DNA of 23,068 nt from CAZHJG01 sp964533425 (GTDB lineage: Bacteria > Patescibacteriota > Saccharimonadia > Saccharimonadales > UBA4665), in contig CAZHJG010000013.1 of assembly GCA_964533425.1 (NCBI GenBank), positions 1-23,068 of the forward strand, given 5' to 3'. The notes under the pieces were generated by a model. That model was not told where the DNA came from. It ran no database searches and was given only the letters and a program-made list of their open reading frames with translations. Positions 11,890-21,149 of the stretch are shown in pieces. Positions within the stretch are counted from its first letter, which is position 1. Each line of letters opens with the position of its first letter. The position numbers and the translations under genes are program-made.

Positions 11890-13823
11890 TGCTTGGCAAA
11901 AAGAAGCCGGCAACCGACCCCGTCGCTATTGCCCAGGCCCAGCGGGCCCGAGAAGAGCAGGAGGTGCAGGCCGCTTTTCAGAAGGGTGTCACGGCGCTTA
12001 GAGACTTCATCGCGCCGAGTTCGCTGGAATTCAGCAGTACACATTTTCAGCTGGGCACCCGGTACGCCCGCACGTACTACGTTTATGGCTACCCGCGCCA
12101 GCTGTACACCGGCTGGCTGAGCAGCATGGTCAACCTTGATGAAGTGATCGACATGAGCCTCTACGTATATCCGGTAGAAAGCCAGGTGGTACTGGAAAAT
12201 CTGAAAAAGAAAGTCACCCAACTGGAAGCCGGTATTCAGCTCGATACAGAGAAGGGGCGGGTACGCGATCCGGCCAAGCAAGCCGCCATTCTGGACGCCG
12301 AGGAAATCCGCGACAAATTGCAGGTCGGCGAGGAACGCTTCTTCCGCTTCGGCCTGTACTTCACGCTCTACGCCGGCAGCATGGAAGAACTGGAGTTTGT
12401 CAGCCACAAAGTGGAATCTTTGCTCGGGCAGCAGCTGGTGTACAGCAAGCCGGCCAGTTCGCAGCAAGAACAAGGCTTCAGCAGCACCGTGCCGCAGCTG
12501 GTCGATCAGCTGCAGATCCGGCGCAATATGAGTACCGGCGCCCTCAGCACCAGCTTCCCCTTTACTAGCGCTGATCTGACGCAGGACAATGGCATTCTGT
12601 ATGGCATTAACATGCACAACTCGGGCCTGGTTATTTTTGACCGTTTCTCTCTGGAAAACGGCAACTCGGTGGTCTTCGCCAAGTCCGGCGCCGGCAAGAG
12701 CTTCACGGTGAAGCTTGAGGCCCTGCGCAGCATGATGTTCGGAACCGAAATTTTCATCATCGACCCCGAGAACGAGTACCAGCGGATGTGTGAAGCGGTC
12801 GGCGGCGCCTATGTGCGCCTGAGCCTTAACTCAGCCACCCGTATCAACCCGTTTGATCTGCCAAAGGTTGTCGATAGCGAAGAAGCCGACAACGCCCTCC
12901 GGTCCAACCTCATCACCTTGCACGGCCTGCTCCGTCTGATGATGGGTGGCGCCCAGACCCAGATGCTGGGTGGCAATGCAGCGTACATGCCGGCGCTCGC
13001 CCCGAGCGAAGAGGCCGACCTCGACGCTGCTCTAATTGCGACGTACGCCAAAGCCGGTATCACCAATGATCCCCTGACTCACACCTCCATACCACCGACG
13101 ATTACTGATCTGTACGACACCTTGCTCCATATGGGTGGCACCGGGCCTCAGTTGGCCCAACGCCTGCGTAAATACACGAGTGGCACGTTTGCCGGTATTT
13201 TCAGCCAGCCAAGCAATATTGATATTAACAACGCCTTGGTGGTGTTCAATGTGCGCGATCTCGAAGATGAGCTGCGACCGGTAGCTATGTACATCGTGCT
13301 GAACTACATCTGGAATAAAACCAAGACCGACCAAAGGCGCCGTATTTTGATCGTCGATGAGGCCTGGCAACTTATGAAATACGAGGACTCGGCCAACTTC
13401 CTCTTCTCGCTTGCCAAGCGGGCCCGCAAGTACAATCTGGGCATCACCACCATCACCCAGGACGTCGAAGACTTTATGGGGTCGCGCATGGGGCGAGCGA
13501 TCGTGGCTAACGCCTCGATGCAGTTCCTTTTGAAACAATCTCCCTCCGCAGTTGACGTGTTAAGCGACGTCTTTAAGCTGACGAGTGAGGAGCGCAAACG
13601 GTTGAGCCAATTCCCGGTGGGGCAGGGGCTCTTTTTCGCCGGCCAGAACCACGTGCACATTCAGGTGGTGGCCAGCCCAACAGAGACAGGCCTTATCACA
13701 ACCAACCCTGGCCAGGTGCAGCAAATGTCTGCGGCTGAGCAGACTGGGGAGTTCAACCAGCCAGCTGGAACAATCGACTTGGGCAACCGCCTGTCGCCGG
13801 GCAGCGCCGGACCTGTGCAGTAA
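11889..13823 (+). CDS. virB4: VirB4 ATPase of the type IV secretion system
   Basis: 644 aa from the ATG at 11889, chosen because GGAGGGAG lies upstream and TGATG couples it to the preceding ORF. The longer frame from 11715 only reads the end of the TraC-like gene and the repeat. Residues 1-220 are the VirB4 N-terminal region (FQLGTRYARTYYVYGYP, then the coiled VVLENLKKKVTQLEAGIQL). The ATPase domain has Walker A AKSGAGKSF (264-272) and IIDPENEYQRM shortly after. Walker B is ILIVDEAWQLM (D490, E491), followed by KRARKYNLGITTITQDVEDF and RAIVANASMQFLLKQSP, the usual VirB4/TraE motif order. It powers subunit assembly and substrate transfer at the cytoplasmic face. It is the best-identified gene of the locus. 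Confidence 0.93.
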   Translation: MLGKKKPATDPVAIAQAQRAREEQEVQAAFQKGVTALRDFIAPSSLEFSSTHFQLGTRYARTYYVYGYPRQLYTGWLSSMVNLDEVIDMSLYVYPVESQVVLENLKKKVTQLEAGIQLDTEKGRVRDPAKQAAILDAEEIRDKLQVGEERFFRFGLYFTLYAGSMEELEFVSHKVESLLGQQLVYSKPASSQQEQGFSSTVPQLVDQLQIRRNMSTGALSTSFPFTSADLTQDNGILYGINMHNSGLVIFDRFSLENGNSVVFAKSGAGKSFTVKLEALRSMMFGTEIFIIDPENEYQRMCEAVGGAYVRLSLNSATRINPFDLPKVVDSEEADNALRSNLITLHGLLRLMMGGAQTQMLGGNAAYMPALAPSEEADLDAALIATYAKAGITNDPLTHTSIPPTITDLYDTLLHMGGTGPQLAQRLRKYTSGTFAGIFSQPSNIDINNALVVFNVRDLEDELRPVAMYIVLNYIWNKTKTDQRRRILIVDEAWQLMKYEDSANFLFSLAKRARKYNLGITTITQDVEDFMGSRMGRAIVANASMQFLLKQSPSAVDVLSDVFKLTSEERKRLSQFPVGQGLFFAGQNHVHIQVVASPTETGLITTNPGQVQQMSAAEQTGEFNQPAGTIDLGNRLSPGSAGPVQ

Positions 13824-13931
13824 CAGTGGTAATTTTTGTGGTGTAGGTGTAGAATAAAACCATAAGGACTTAAGAGAACTTAGGTGAAAAACCAAAATGT
13901 CATGGTTGACAGCTAAAAATAAGGTGTTGGC

Positions 13932-16904
13932 ATGAACCCCACGGAAGCGCCGCAAAAGGGGGCTTATGATCCCGAGGATCAAGAGGGGCATTCACATATC
14001 GATCTGGGCCCTGGGCATAATGCGCCCGCATGGAAGCCATACAACCCGGCTGGCAATGATGTTGCATCCGGCGACCCTTCTGACCCGCGCGGTGAGGGGC
14101 TTGATAAGGTCCGCGGGAGCGAAGCTTCGCCGAGCGTTTACAATCCTGACGGTGATAGCAGCCAAGCTAGCAGCCAGTCCGCTCGGGCCGGGCTGAACAA
14201 TGCTGAGTCCGGGGGCTGGGATACGAATCTGGGTGCGGCAGCCGCGGGCGTCGGCCGGATTGGGGCCGCCAAACAGCTTATCAACTTTTTCTGGGGGTCA
14301 AAAACCCGCCGCCGCAATTCAGTTACCGGTGGCGTCGCCGGCCTAGCAATAGCCGGGGGCGTAGTGGGCTTGACGCTTCTCTCTGGGCCTGGGCAGCTGA
14401 TTCAGCTCTCGCACATCTTGCAGAAGAATTTTGACGCTCAAAACAGCGCGGTCAGCAACCGGCTCAATAAACTGTTGCCTAACTCATTGAACGCTCAAGA
14501 CGCAGGCGAGACCCGCTTGAGCACCCTCGGTCGGCAGTTTTTGCGGCCGGCCCTTAACAACTTGAAGGATATCGGCATAGAGTTCCAAACGGATTCCACC
14601 GGCGGGCTTAAGGGCACTACCATAGACACCGCCAAACTAGTCAAGCAGGTTCCGGAACTCAAAGGAATGACTATCAGTGAGCAGCAATCTTTCCTGGCGG
14701 AAAAATTTTCTTCGGTTAGTCCTGATCAAATAAAGTTTCAGGGCAACAAATTCGTCATTGATGCCAGTGATTTCCCGATGAAGTCGCTGTCGGCTCTCAG
14801 TAACGACACGCTAAACCTGCTCGCAGACGGCAAAATCGTAACGGCCATTAACGAACGCGTACTCAGCTCTTATTTCGATCTGCCGTCGCTCTTCCACCCC
14901 ATAAAGAAGGCCAGCGCCGCGGCTAGAAAGAAACTGACTACTGTAGCAGAAGAAAAACAAGCCAACGCCGACGAGGTAAAAAGTGAGATTACCGACCCGG
15001 TGCAAAGCAAAACCGCAGTTCTTCGGCAAAGCCTGAAAGACAAATTGGGCGGCAGCTTTGGCAATACCGTCACCAAGGTTTTGATAACTTCGGCGGTCGC
15101 ATGTACGATCCGTAGCGCGGCCGATGACGCCGTGCAGTTTAACCATGACGCGATTGAGGTGCCAGCCACGGAGGAAACGGTTCGCGATATGGCCGTCGGA
15201 GAACAAGAAGAGTCTGGCAATGATCTGACCATTGAGCAGGCTGGCGGCGTGGCGGCCGGCTTCAGCGATAAGACCGGCACTATCTGGGATGGCAGGGCCA
15301 TGCAGGCGCTAACCGGCGAAAAGCAAAGCGGGCCTGATTTATCCGAGAACATCGCCCAGGCTTTTTCCAGTAAAACAACCGCTGATGGTATTAAAAAGGC
15401 TGTGGCCATAAACGTGCCGATCGTTGGCAATGTTACCGGTGCCCTCTGTAGCGGGCCTGGGCTGATCGTACAGGGCATCGCCGGCTTAGCGTTCTTCATC
15501 GCCAACATACCGGATGGCGGGGCCGGCGCGTTCGCCAAATACGCCGCCACGCAAGCCGCCACCAACGCTGCCATAGGCGGCGTTACTTACTTTTTGGAGC
15601 ACGAGATGGTGAACCTGATAAAAGACAATGCCATCATACCCTCGGTTTTGAGCGGGCCGGAGGGCGGCAACATCATGGCCTGGGCCGGGCGTGAGGCGGC
15701 CAACATGGGTGGTTACGCCAAGGGTGAAGTGCCCCTATCTGCCGCCGAGTCGGCCAGCATTGCTTCGGCACAGCAACAGCAGGACGAGCAGCAATTTCGC
15801 TCCGAAAGCGTCTTCGCCCGCGTATTCGACGTGAACGACTACCGCTCCGTAGCAGGTAGACTGGCGGATTCGATGAGTCCCAGCCTCGCGCAAAATGCTG
15901 CCAGCGCCTTCAGTGGACTTGGAAGCATGTGGAGTGGCCTGCTCTCAAACCTCTCCTCAATATTCATGCCCCATGCCAGCGCGGCCACTACGGCCTACAA
16001 CTGGGGTTTTCCTCAGTACGGCATCCCCAAAACCCTTTTGGACGACCCCAACCTGGCTGACCCTTACGCCAATGGCGAACTGGTGGGTAAACTGCTTGAC
16101 GCCGAAACGAGCGCGGGTATTACGACTCTGACCGACAAAGCCATGTCGTGCTTTGGGGTCAGCATCGCCCAAGACAGTAACGGCCAATGGAATGTCACCA
16201 CGCAAACGCTCGTTGATCCTCATAGCCAGGACTACACCGATCATAACTGTACCGACCTGAGTGATCCTAACTGGCGACGCGTTATTATGTTCATTTTTGA
16301 CACTCGGGCCATGCAGGCTTTAGCCTGCTTCCAGGGCGACGACCAGTCCTGCCAGGATGCCGGGTATGGCGTGGCTTCGGGCGGTAGCAGTACGACTACG
16401 ACCGCTTCAGTCGGAGGATTTACCAATCCATTTCCCAAAGGCTGGCAACCCGGACGACTTGACATGGGATACGACGGAACATTCTCCGGGCAGGTTGTGG
16501 CGCCCTTCGCGGGTACCATCACGTACGCCTCCGTTTCCTTCTCTAACTGGGGCGGCTACATTGAGTTGAAGGCCGATCAGAAGCCGGGCTGGTCCGCAAG
16601 CTCGTCCACTCTCTACTTTGCCGAGGGCATTAAGCCGGCAGCGGGAGTCGGAGCAGGTACGCACGTTAACCCGGGCGATCCTATCGGCGACGCCTTTACG
16701 ACCGGAGCCCAAGCCGGTATATCTGGCAATATCGAGTGGGGTGTGGCTCAGGATGGATCCGTTGGCAGTCCGACTAACACCTTCGTTTTTGGCCAGTGCG
16801 GCTCATCAAGCGCCCAACAATCGGTTTTGAATTTTTCGCAGTGGGCGCAGCAAACGCTTCACGTCGCCCCTCCGGCATCAACTGATCACGCAGGATGTCC
16901 ATAA
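13932..16904 (+). CDS. large membrane protein with C-terminal M23-like domain, secretion-associated
   Basis: 990 aa. Residues 1-125 are hydrophilic and disordered, likely cytoplasmic. A basic stretch (SKTRRRNS) precedes a transmembrane segment at about 131-150. Residues 150-480 are a soluble, partly coiled region. Further hydrophobic stretches lie at about 493-525 and 535-555. The C-terminal part (about 835-955) has the beta-rich layout of M23/LytM peptidases: LDMGYDG, GQVVAPFAGTITYA, GGYIELKA, LYFAEG, GTHVNPGDPIG and SGNIEWGVAQDG. The usual zinc ligands are altered (HxxxD appears as D844xxxD848; HxH as N933xE935), so it is probably a non-catalytic binding module. It follows VirB4 after 108 bases, with AAGGTG before the ATG, and overlaps the next gene. 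It may span envelope and peptidoglycan in the secretion complex (inference). Confidence 0.65.
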   Translation: MNPTEAPQKGAYDPEDQEGHSHIDLGPGHNAPAWKPYNPAGNDVASGDPSDPRGEGLDKVRGSEASPSVYNPDGDSSQASSQSARAGLNNAESGGWDTNLGAAAAGVGRIGAAKQLINFFWGSKTRRRNSVTGGVAGLAIAGGVVGLTLLSGPGQLIQLSHILQKNFDAQNSAVSNRLNKLLPNSLNAQDAGETRLSTLGRQFLRPALNNLKDIGIEFQTDSTGGLKGTTIDTAKLVKQVPELKGMTISEQQSFLAEKFSSVSPDQIKFQGNKFVIDASDFPMKSLSALSNDTLNLLADGKIVTAINERVLSSYFDLPSLFHPIKKASAAARKKLTTVAEEKQANADEVKSEITDPVQSKTAVLRQSLKDKLGGSFGNTVTKVLITSAVACTIRSAADDAVQFNHDAIEVPATEETVRDMAVGEQEESGNDLTIEQAGGVAAGFSDKTGTIWDGRAMQALTGEKQSGPDLSENIAQAFSSKTTADGIKKAVAINVPIVGNVTGALCSGPGLIVQGIAGLAFFIANIPDGGAGAFAKYAATQAATNAAIGGVTYFLEHEMVNLIKDNAIIPSVLSGPEGGNIMAWAGREAANMGGYAKGEVPLSAAESASIASAQQQQDEQQFRSESVFARVFDVNDYRSVAGRLADSMSPSLAQNAASAFSGLGSMWSGLLSNLSSIFMPHASAATTAYNWGFPQYGIPKTLLDDPNLADPYANGELVGKLLDAETSAGITTLTDKAMSCFGVSIAQDSNGQWNVTTQTLVDPHSQDYTDHNCTDLSDPNWRRVIMFIFDTRAMQALACFQGDDQSCQDAGYGVASGGSSTTTTASVGGFTNPFPKGWQPGRLDMGYDGTFSGQVVAPFAGTITYASVSFSNWGGYIELKADQKPGWSASSSTLYFAEGIKPAAGVGAGTHVNPGDPIGDAFTTGAQAGISGNIEWGVAQDGSVGSPTNTFVFGQCGSSSAQQSVLNFSQWAQQTLHVAPPASTDHAGCP

Positions 16905-19900
16905 TGCTACGCATACATCGAAAATCAACTATTAAACATGTGCTCACCAGGAGCTGCATTGTCGTAATAGGCCTCTGCTTCCTTTTCAGCAGCGTGATAG
17001 TGCCGACAGCCGAAGCGCTCTCGGGCGATCAGAAAACGCTATTTGAAGAAGGCATCAACTTCTTTGACCTGTGCGGCTCCAGTAATTCGACCGATACGAG
17101 CGCCAACAGCACAAATACGGCCGGAGTCGGGCCGGTCTACCTACTTGGTGACTCCATTCTGATGGGCGCCTATTACGATCAACCCCAGCAGCTTCAGAAA
17201 GATCTCCAGGCCGCCAAAATCGACTCCACCGCTGACGCCTCCGGTTCGCGCAGCATGATTTCGCCTGGCGTCGGCTCACCGGGCACCTTCCCAGGCGCGC
17301 ACCAAGACGGTCTTGACGCCATCAAATCAGACCTGAACGCCACCAAAAATACCAACCAGGCGCCAAACACTATCGTGATCGAACTCGGCACTAACGCTAG
17401 CGGTACCCCAACGAACTTCCAGCAACAGATGGAGCAGGCCATCGATTCGGCAAAAAGTATTGATTCTTCGGCGCAGATTGACTGGGTGAATCTGTTTTCT
17501 AACGTAAGTTATAAGGACGAGTACAATCACGTCATCGCGTCAGTTGCCTCCACCAAGCATATCAGTGTCATCGACACTACAAAAGCTCATATATCACTTA
17601 GCCCTGACGGCATTCACCCCGACATTGCGGGTTATCGCACTCTCTCCAAGACCATCGTTGACGGTCTGCAGTCCAGCGCCGGCACCCCTTCAGCTACAGG
17701 CGGGGCGGTTAATGGTGCGCCCAGCAATACGAGTGTTCCGAACTTCAGCGACGCCCAAAGTGGCGACACAGGCGGCCAAACTACTATTGATGATGACGGG
17801 GCGGACCCCAGCCCGACCGGCAGTGGCTTTCACCAGAGCGGCACATCGTATGCGTCCGGCAGGCTTGGTGCCCTGCACACCAACTTTATCGCGCTAAACC
17901 CTGGTTGGGCAGCTGCCAACGGGCTGGTGTTGGGCGACGTGGCCGCGCTTGTGTATCACGGCAAAACTATTTACGCCGTGTACGGCGACAACCATGCAGG
18001 AAATACGCCGCACGCCGAAATCTCTGTCCGGGCATCTATGGCTTTGTCTGGTGTTACCAATCCGGCGGCTGCCCCTAACTTAACCGGTGTTCATTTTTAC
18101 ATCTACCCTAACACGCATCAATTACTCCATAACTCGGTTGACCAGAGTTTGATTGATCAAATTGGTGCTAAGGCGGCTGGCGGCAGCATTGCCAGCGGTG
18201 CCTCATCCACGAACGCCAGCTCTCAAGGTGCTAACAACGCCTGCTGCCCAAACGGAAACGCCAATAATACTACTCCCGCCACGACGGGTACCGCTATCGT
18301 GCTGGACCCCGGCCATTCACCGGCCACCGATCCAAACCAAAGGGATCCGACCACCGGGCTGTACGTGCAGGACTACGAAAACGAACCAGAAATGAAGAAT
18401 GCCTTCACTGCCGCCACCAAGATCGAAGCCCTGTTGAAGAAGAATAATTACAACGTGGTGCTCACCAAGACTTCGGCCGACGAGAAACTTGACCTCGGCA
18501 AGCGGGCGGACCGAATTAACAGCACGCACGGGGCACTGGTTGTCACACTGCACTCCGATCCCGGCATTTCCAGTGGCTTCTTGATGTACCCCGACAAAAA
18601 CAGTACGCGCGTGCCGCAAGGCGGTTCACGACTGGACGGAACGAATGGCCTGGTCGACCCGACGATTGAAGGGCCGAGCGAGACAGCGGCCAAAACAATG
18701 GCCCTTGTTCTGTCTCAAAATGGCGTGCCTGGAGAAACGGCTAAATCCTTCTTCGACGAATACGGTAAGGACGGCCTCCTGGGCAACGAAAAAAACCCTG
18801 GTAACACGCCGGTGCAAACCATCTTAACCACCATCCCGGCCGTGTATAGTGAGGTGCGACAAGACTTGCTGCCAACCGACAAGTTCGCGGGCGCCATGGC
18901 CAAGGCTATTGAGAAGGCAGTCCCATTATCTCCGGCCGCTTCCTTTACCGCGCCGATCGCTCCGACTGGCAGCACCGCCAGCAGTCTCACTTCGGCGGGC
19001 GGCTCTGGTGTAGCCGGCACCAGCTCAAGTGCTACGAGTTGTTGCCCATCAGCATTGACTGCCACAGTTGCTGGTAGCGCGCTGCCGACCGCCCTTACAG
19101 GTACTGACAACGAACACAAGGCTTACAATTTCTTCTTGCAGCTTGGACTTTCGCCAGCGCAGGCGGCGGGCGTGGTCGCAAATCTGGTCAACGAGTCAGG
19201 TGTCGATCCTTTGATTGCGGGTCCCAATCCGGCTGGACAGAACGTCTGGGGGATCGCTCAATGGACTGGCGCCAGTATTGGCATGTACATCGCCGATAAA
19301 GCCAAAAACCATATAACCGGGCCTGATGGTGATCTGTTGACTCAGTTACAGGTTTTATGGGTCGAAATGATTGGCCAGGGCTCCTATGGGCCAGACATTG
19401 TGTCCGGCCTAAAGAAAATCAACGACCCGGGAGCCGCCGCGCTGTATTTCCGTGATAACTTTGAAAGGTGTGATACGGGCGTATCGAGCTGTGCCGACCG
19501 GGCCAGTGTCGGTGTGAGCGAATTCAACAAGCTGGCCAATGGCGGCAGCGCCGTGACGGCGAGTGGCGGCAGTGGCGGCAGCTGCCAAAGCCCGTCCGGC
19601 AGTCCAGATTGTCTGACCGCGGTGGGTGACGCCAAGATAATCTGTGAAGCCAAGAAGTACGATCCAACGAGTTACATTTGGGGAGGAGGTCATGGCTCGC
19701 CGGCTGCCTGGCATCAAGCATGCCCGACTATTGGGCCGAGCTGCGGGGAGGACTGTAGTGGTTTGGTGGACTTATCGGTGTATGATGCCTTCAAGGTAGA
19801 TTTAGGGGGCGAAAATACCGATGGTGAACGGGGAGATACTTCGCATTGGAAACAAATCCCGCTCAGCCAGGTCCAGCCAGGCGACATCGTCCAGCCCGAC

Positions 19901-20059
19901 TCTGGGCATGTCGAGATTGTTGATCATGTGTCCGGGAATACGCTCCACACCTTTGGCTCGCATACCTCGCACGCTGCTCAACCAGATCAGGTGGGGCCAA
20001 CGACTTGGCCGGCATCCTCCGGCTACAACTACTTCCATTACATAGGGCCGGGGTCGTAG
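16895..20059 (+). CDS. exported five-domain cell-wall hydrolase
   Basis: 1054 aa. Signal peptide 1 to about 42. Domain 1 (about 78-260) is SGNH-hydrolase-like: GDS 85-87, LGTN with N167, and DGIHPD with D238/H241. Domain 2 (about 318-405) is GH75 chitosanase-like (GDVAALVYHGKTIYAVYGDN, candidate acids D365 and E375). Domain 3 (about 465-675) is amidase_3: DPGH (H474), E497/E499, TLHSD (H553), and E653 in VYSEVRQD. Domain 4 (about 735-880) resembles phage tail lysozyme (NLVNESG with E767, then WGIAQW). Domain 5 (about 905-1054) is NlpC/P60-like with EDCSG (C954) and SGHVEIVD (H1005). Low-complexity Gly/Ser/Thr linkers separate them. Together they could cut glycan strands, amide bonds and cross-link peptides, and may deacetylate sugars. 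Translation may start at 16895 or at 16904, where ATG overlaps the previous TAA. Confidence 0.82.
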   Translation: MSIMLRIHRKSTIKHVLTRSCIVVIGLCFLFSSVIVPTAEALSGDQKTLFEEGINFFDLCGSSNSTDTSANSTNTAGVGPVYLLGDSILMGAYYDQPQQLQKDLQAAKIDSTADASGSRSMISPGVGSPGTFPGAHQDGLDAIKSDLNATKNTNQAPNTIVIELGTNASGTPTNFQQQMEQAIDSAKSIDSSAQIDWVNLFSNVSYKDEYNHVIASVASTKHISVIDTTKAHISLSPDGIHPDIAGYRTLSKTIVDGLQSSAGTPSATGGAVNGAPSNTSVPNFSDAQSGDTGGQTTIDDDGADPSPTGSGFHQSGTSYASGRLGALHTNFIALNPGWAAANGLVLGDVAALVYHGKTIYAVYGDNHAGNTPHAEISVRASMALSGVTNPAAAPNLTGVHFYIYPNTHQLLHNSVDQSLIDQIGAKAAGGSIASGASSTNASSQGANNACCPNGNANNTTPATTGTAIVLDPGHSPATDPNQRDPTTGLYVQDYENEPEMKNAFTAATKIEALLKKNNYNVVLTKTSADEKLDLGKRADRINSTHGALVVTLHSDPGISSGFLMYPDKNSTRVPQGGSRLDGTNGLVDPTIEGPSETAAKTMALVLSQNGVPGETAKSFFDEYGKDGLLGNEKNPGNTPVQTILTTIPAVYSEVRQDLLPTDKFAGAMAKAIEKAVPLSPAASFTAPIAPTGSTASSLTSAGGSGVAGTSSSATSCCPSALTATVAGSALPTALTGTDNEHKAYNFFLQLGLSPAQAAGVVANLVNESGVDPLIAGPNPAGQNVWGIAQWTGASIGMYIADKAKNHITGPDGDLLTQLQVLWVEMIGQGSYGPDIVSGLKKINDPGAAALYFRDNFERCDTGVSSCADRASVGVSEFNKLANGGSAVTASGGSGGSCQSPSGSPDCLTAVGDAKIICEAKKYDPTSYIWGGGHGSPAAWHQACPTIGPSCGEDCSGLVDLSVYDAFKVDLGGENTDGERGDTSHWKQIPLSQVQPGDIVQPDSGHVEIVDHVSGNTLHTFGSHTSHAAQPDQVGPTTWPASSGYNYFHYIGPGS

Positions 20060-20063
20060 TAAG

Positions 20064-20501
20064 ATGAACAGTATGAACTGGCGCCCTCATGTAGCACGGC
20101 TTTGCGTGATTGCCGTGATTCTGGCCGGGGTGTTTGCGGTCCGTTACTCTATTCTGGGCGGTTCAAGCGTCGTTAAGCTTAATGTTAGCCCGCCGCTCGG
20201 CGGGCTAACATCGCAGGCCTTAGGCCCTAATGAATCGGGAGCGCTTTGGTCTGAGGGCAAAGACTACACGCTAAAAACACAGTATTTAGAAAACAATAAG
20301 TGGGCCGTTGTTTCGATTAATCCAAATAGCTCGCATCCTTTTGACCCCGTTACCGCGATTTTTGAGAAGACTGGGGGCACCTACCAGTTAGAAGCCGGGC
20401 CGAGCGGAGTCTTCTCCAACGACGTCGTACTACAAATGCCTAACAGCGTAATTAATTACCTATTCTCCAAGGGGTTGGTTTATGGATCCGTACCAGAATA
20501 A
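20064..20501 (+). CDS. small membrane-anchored hypothetical protein
   Basis: 145 aa, not recognised. One N-terminal transmembrane helix (about 10-32) follows a short basic start (NWRPHVARL). The remainder (about 33-145) is predicted to lie outside and looks beta-rich (VVKLNVSPPLGG, WAVVSINPNSS, VTAIFEKTGGTYQLEAG). It starts five bases after the hydrolase stop and overlaps the next gene by 20 bases, so it belongs to the secretion operon. The topology (short cytosolic start, one helix, small outer domain) is the same as the next protein. A VirB8-like or pilus-associated role is conceivable but unsupported. The coding sequence contains a perfect 13-bp inverted repeat. Confidence 0.65.
   Translation: MNSMNWRPHVARLCVIAVILAGVFAVRYSILGGSSVVKLNVSPPLGGLTSQALGPNESGALWSEGKDYTLKTQYLENNKWAVVSINPNSSHPFDPVTAIFEKTGGTYQLEAGPSGVFSNDVVLQMPNSVINYLFSKGLVYGSVPE
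20182..20211 (+). repeat. perfect 13-bp hairpin inside a coding sequence
   Basis: ATGTTAGCCCGCC (20182-20194), loop GCTC, then GGCGGGCTAACAT (20199-20211). It encodes part of LNVSPPLGGLTSQ in the 20064-20501 protein. There is no T tract, so it is not a typical terminator. It may be an inserted palindromic unit or an mRNA stability/attenuation structure early in the gene. Confidence 0.7.
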
Positions 20502-21147
20502 TCAGACGCGAATATACCGCTGGGTTTTCCTAGTGGTTATGTTGTATAGCTTATACCTGCTGGCTTCTGCTTTTCTTAATCGGCAGTCTACTGGTCTGCT
20601 CAAGGTTTCGTCCAACTCTAAAAAAGCGGCTATCAGCATTAGCAGCGGTAACACCACCGCTCAACTTGTCGGCGTCGGGAGCGCCACCATACGAATCAAG
20701 CCAGGCACATACTACTTGGTTGCAAACGATTCCGGTCGCCAGACAAGTGGCGTCGCTACCGTCACCAAAAATCAAACAACTGCCGCTTCGTTAGATCTGA
20801 ATAAAGCTATCGGGTTGGCTTCGGTCTCCAGCATTACCTACGAGAATATAGACTCACTCAGCAACCGAGGCATTTCCGATGATCAGATTTCGCAGCTGAA
20901 GCTTCTTTTCTTTGACTACATCATCAACCACCAGAAGGGTGCGAAAACCGTGGCCGTCGATCCGGACAGTATTCAGCGCCTACCAATCGACCAAAACACT
21001 GGTATTTTTACCGTGAACTTTGACGTCGTCATCGATAACATCCCTTACGATGCTCAAATAACCTATCCCGACACGAACAGTCTCTGGTTAAGCTTGACTG
21101 ATCCAAAAGGCGGCGTCGAGGTATTTAACACTAAGGGTAACGACTAA
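20482..21147 (+). CDS. membrane-anchored hypothetical protein with PEGA-like region
   Basis: 221 aa. Residues 1-15 are polar, 16-35 form one transmembrane helix, and the rest is outside. Residues about 38-105 resemble a PEGA-type beta-sandwich (GLLKVSSNSKKAAISIS, then ATIRIKPGTYYLVANDSGR). About 128-221 form a second mixed domain with GISDDQISQLKLLFFDYI and FTVNFDVVIDNIPYDAQITY. PEGA domains are usually exported ligand- or surface-binding modules, and the match here is by general pattern only. The ATG lies inside the previous gene with AAGGGG upstream. It is the last gene of the plus-strand run, and its stop is two bases from the end of the convergent recF. Confidence 0.62.
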   Translation: MDPYQNNQTRIYRWVFLVVMLYSLYLLASAFLNRQSTGLLKVSSNSKKAAISISSGNTTAQLVGVGSATIRIKPGTYYLVANDSGRQTSGVATVTKNQTTAASLDLNKAIGLASVSSITYENIDSLSNRGISDDQISQLKLLFFDYIINHQKGAKTVAVDPDSIQRLPIDQNTGIFTVNFDVVIDNIPYDAQITYPDTNSLWLSLTDPKGGVEVFNTKGND

Positions 21148-21149
21148 CC

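Noticed and set aside
13824..13931. Separate promoter for the 990-aa gene (TAGAAT at 13850, TTGACA at 13905)
   Set aside because: TAGAAT has a poor -35, and TTGACA has no -10 at a usable distance. Read-through from virB4 is simpler.
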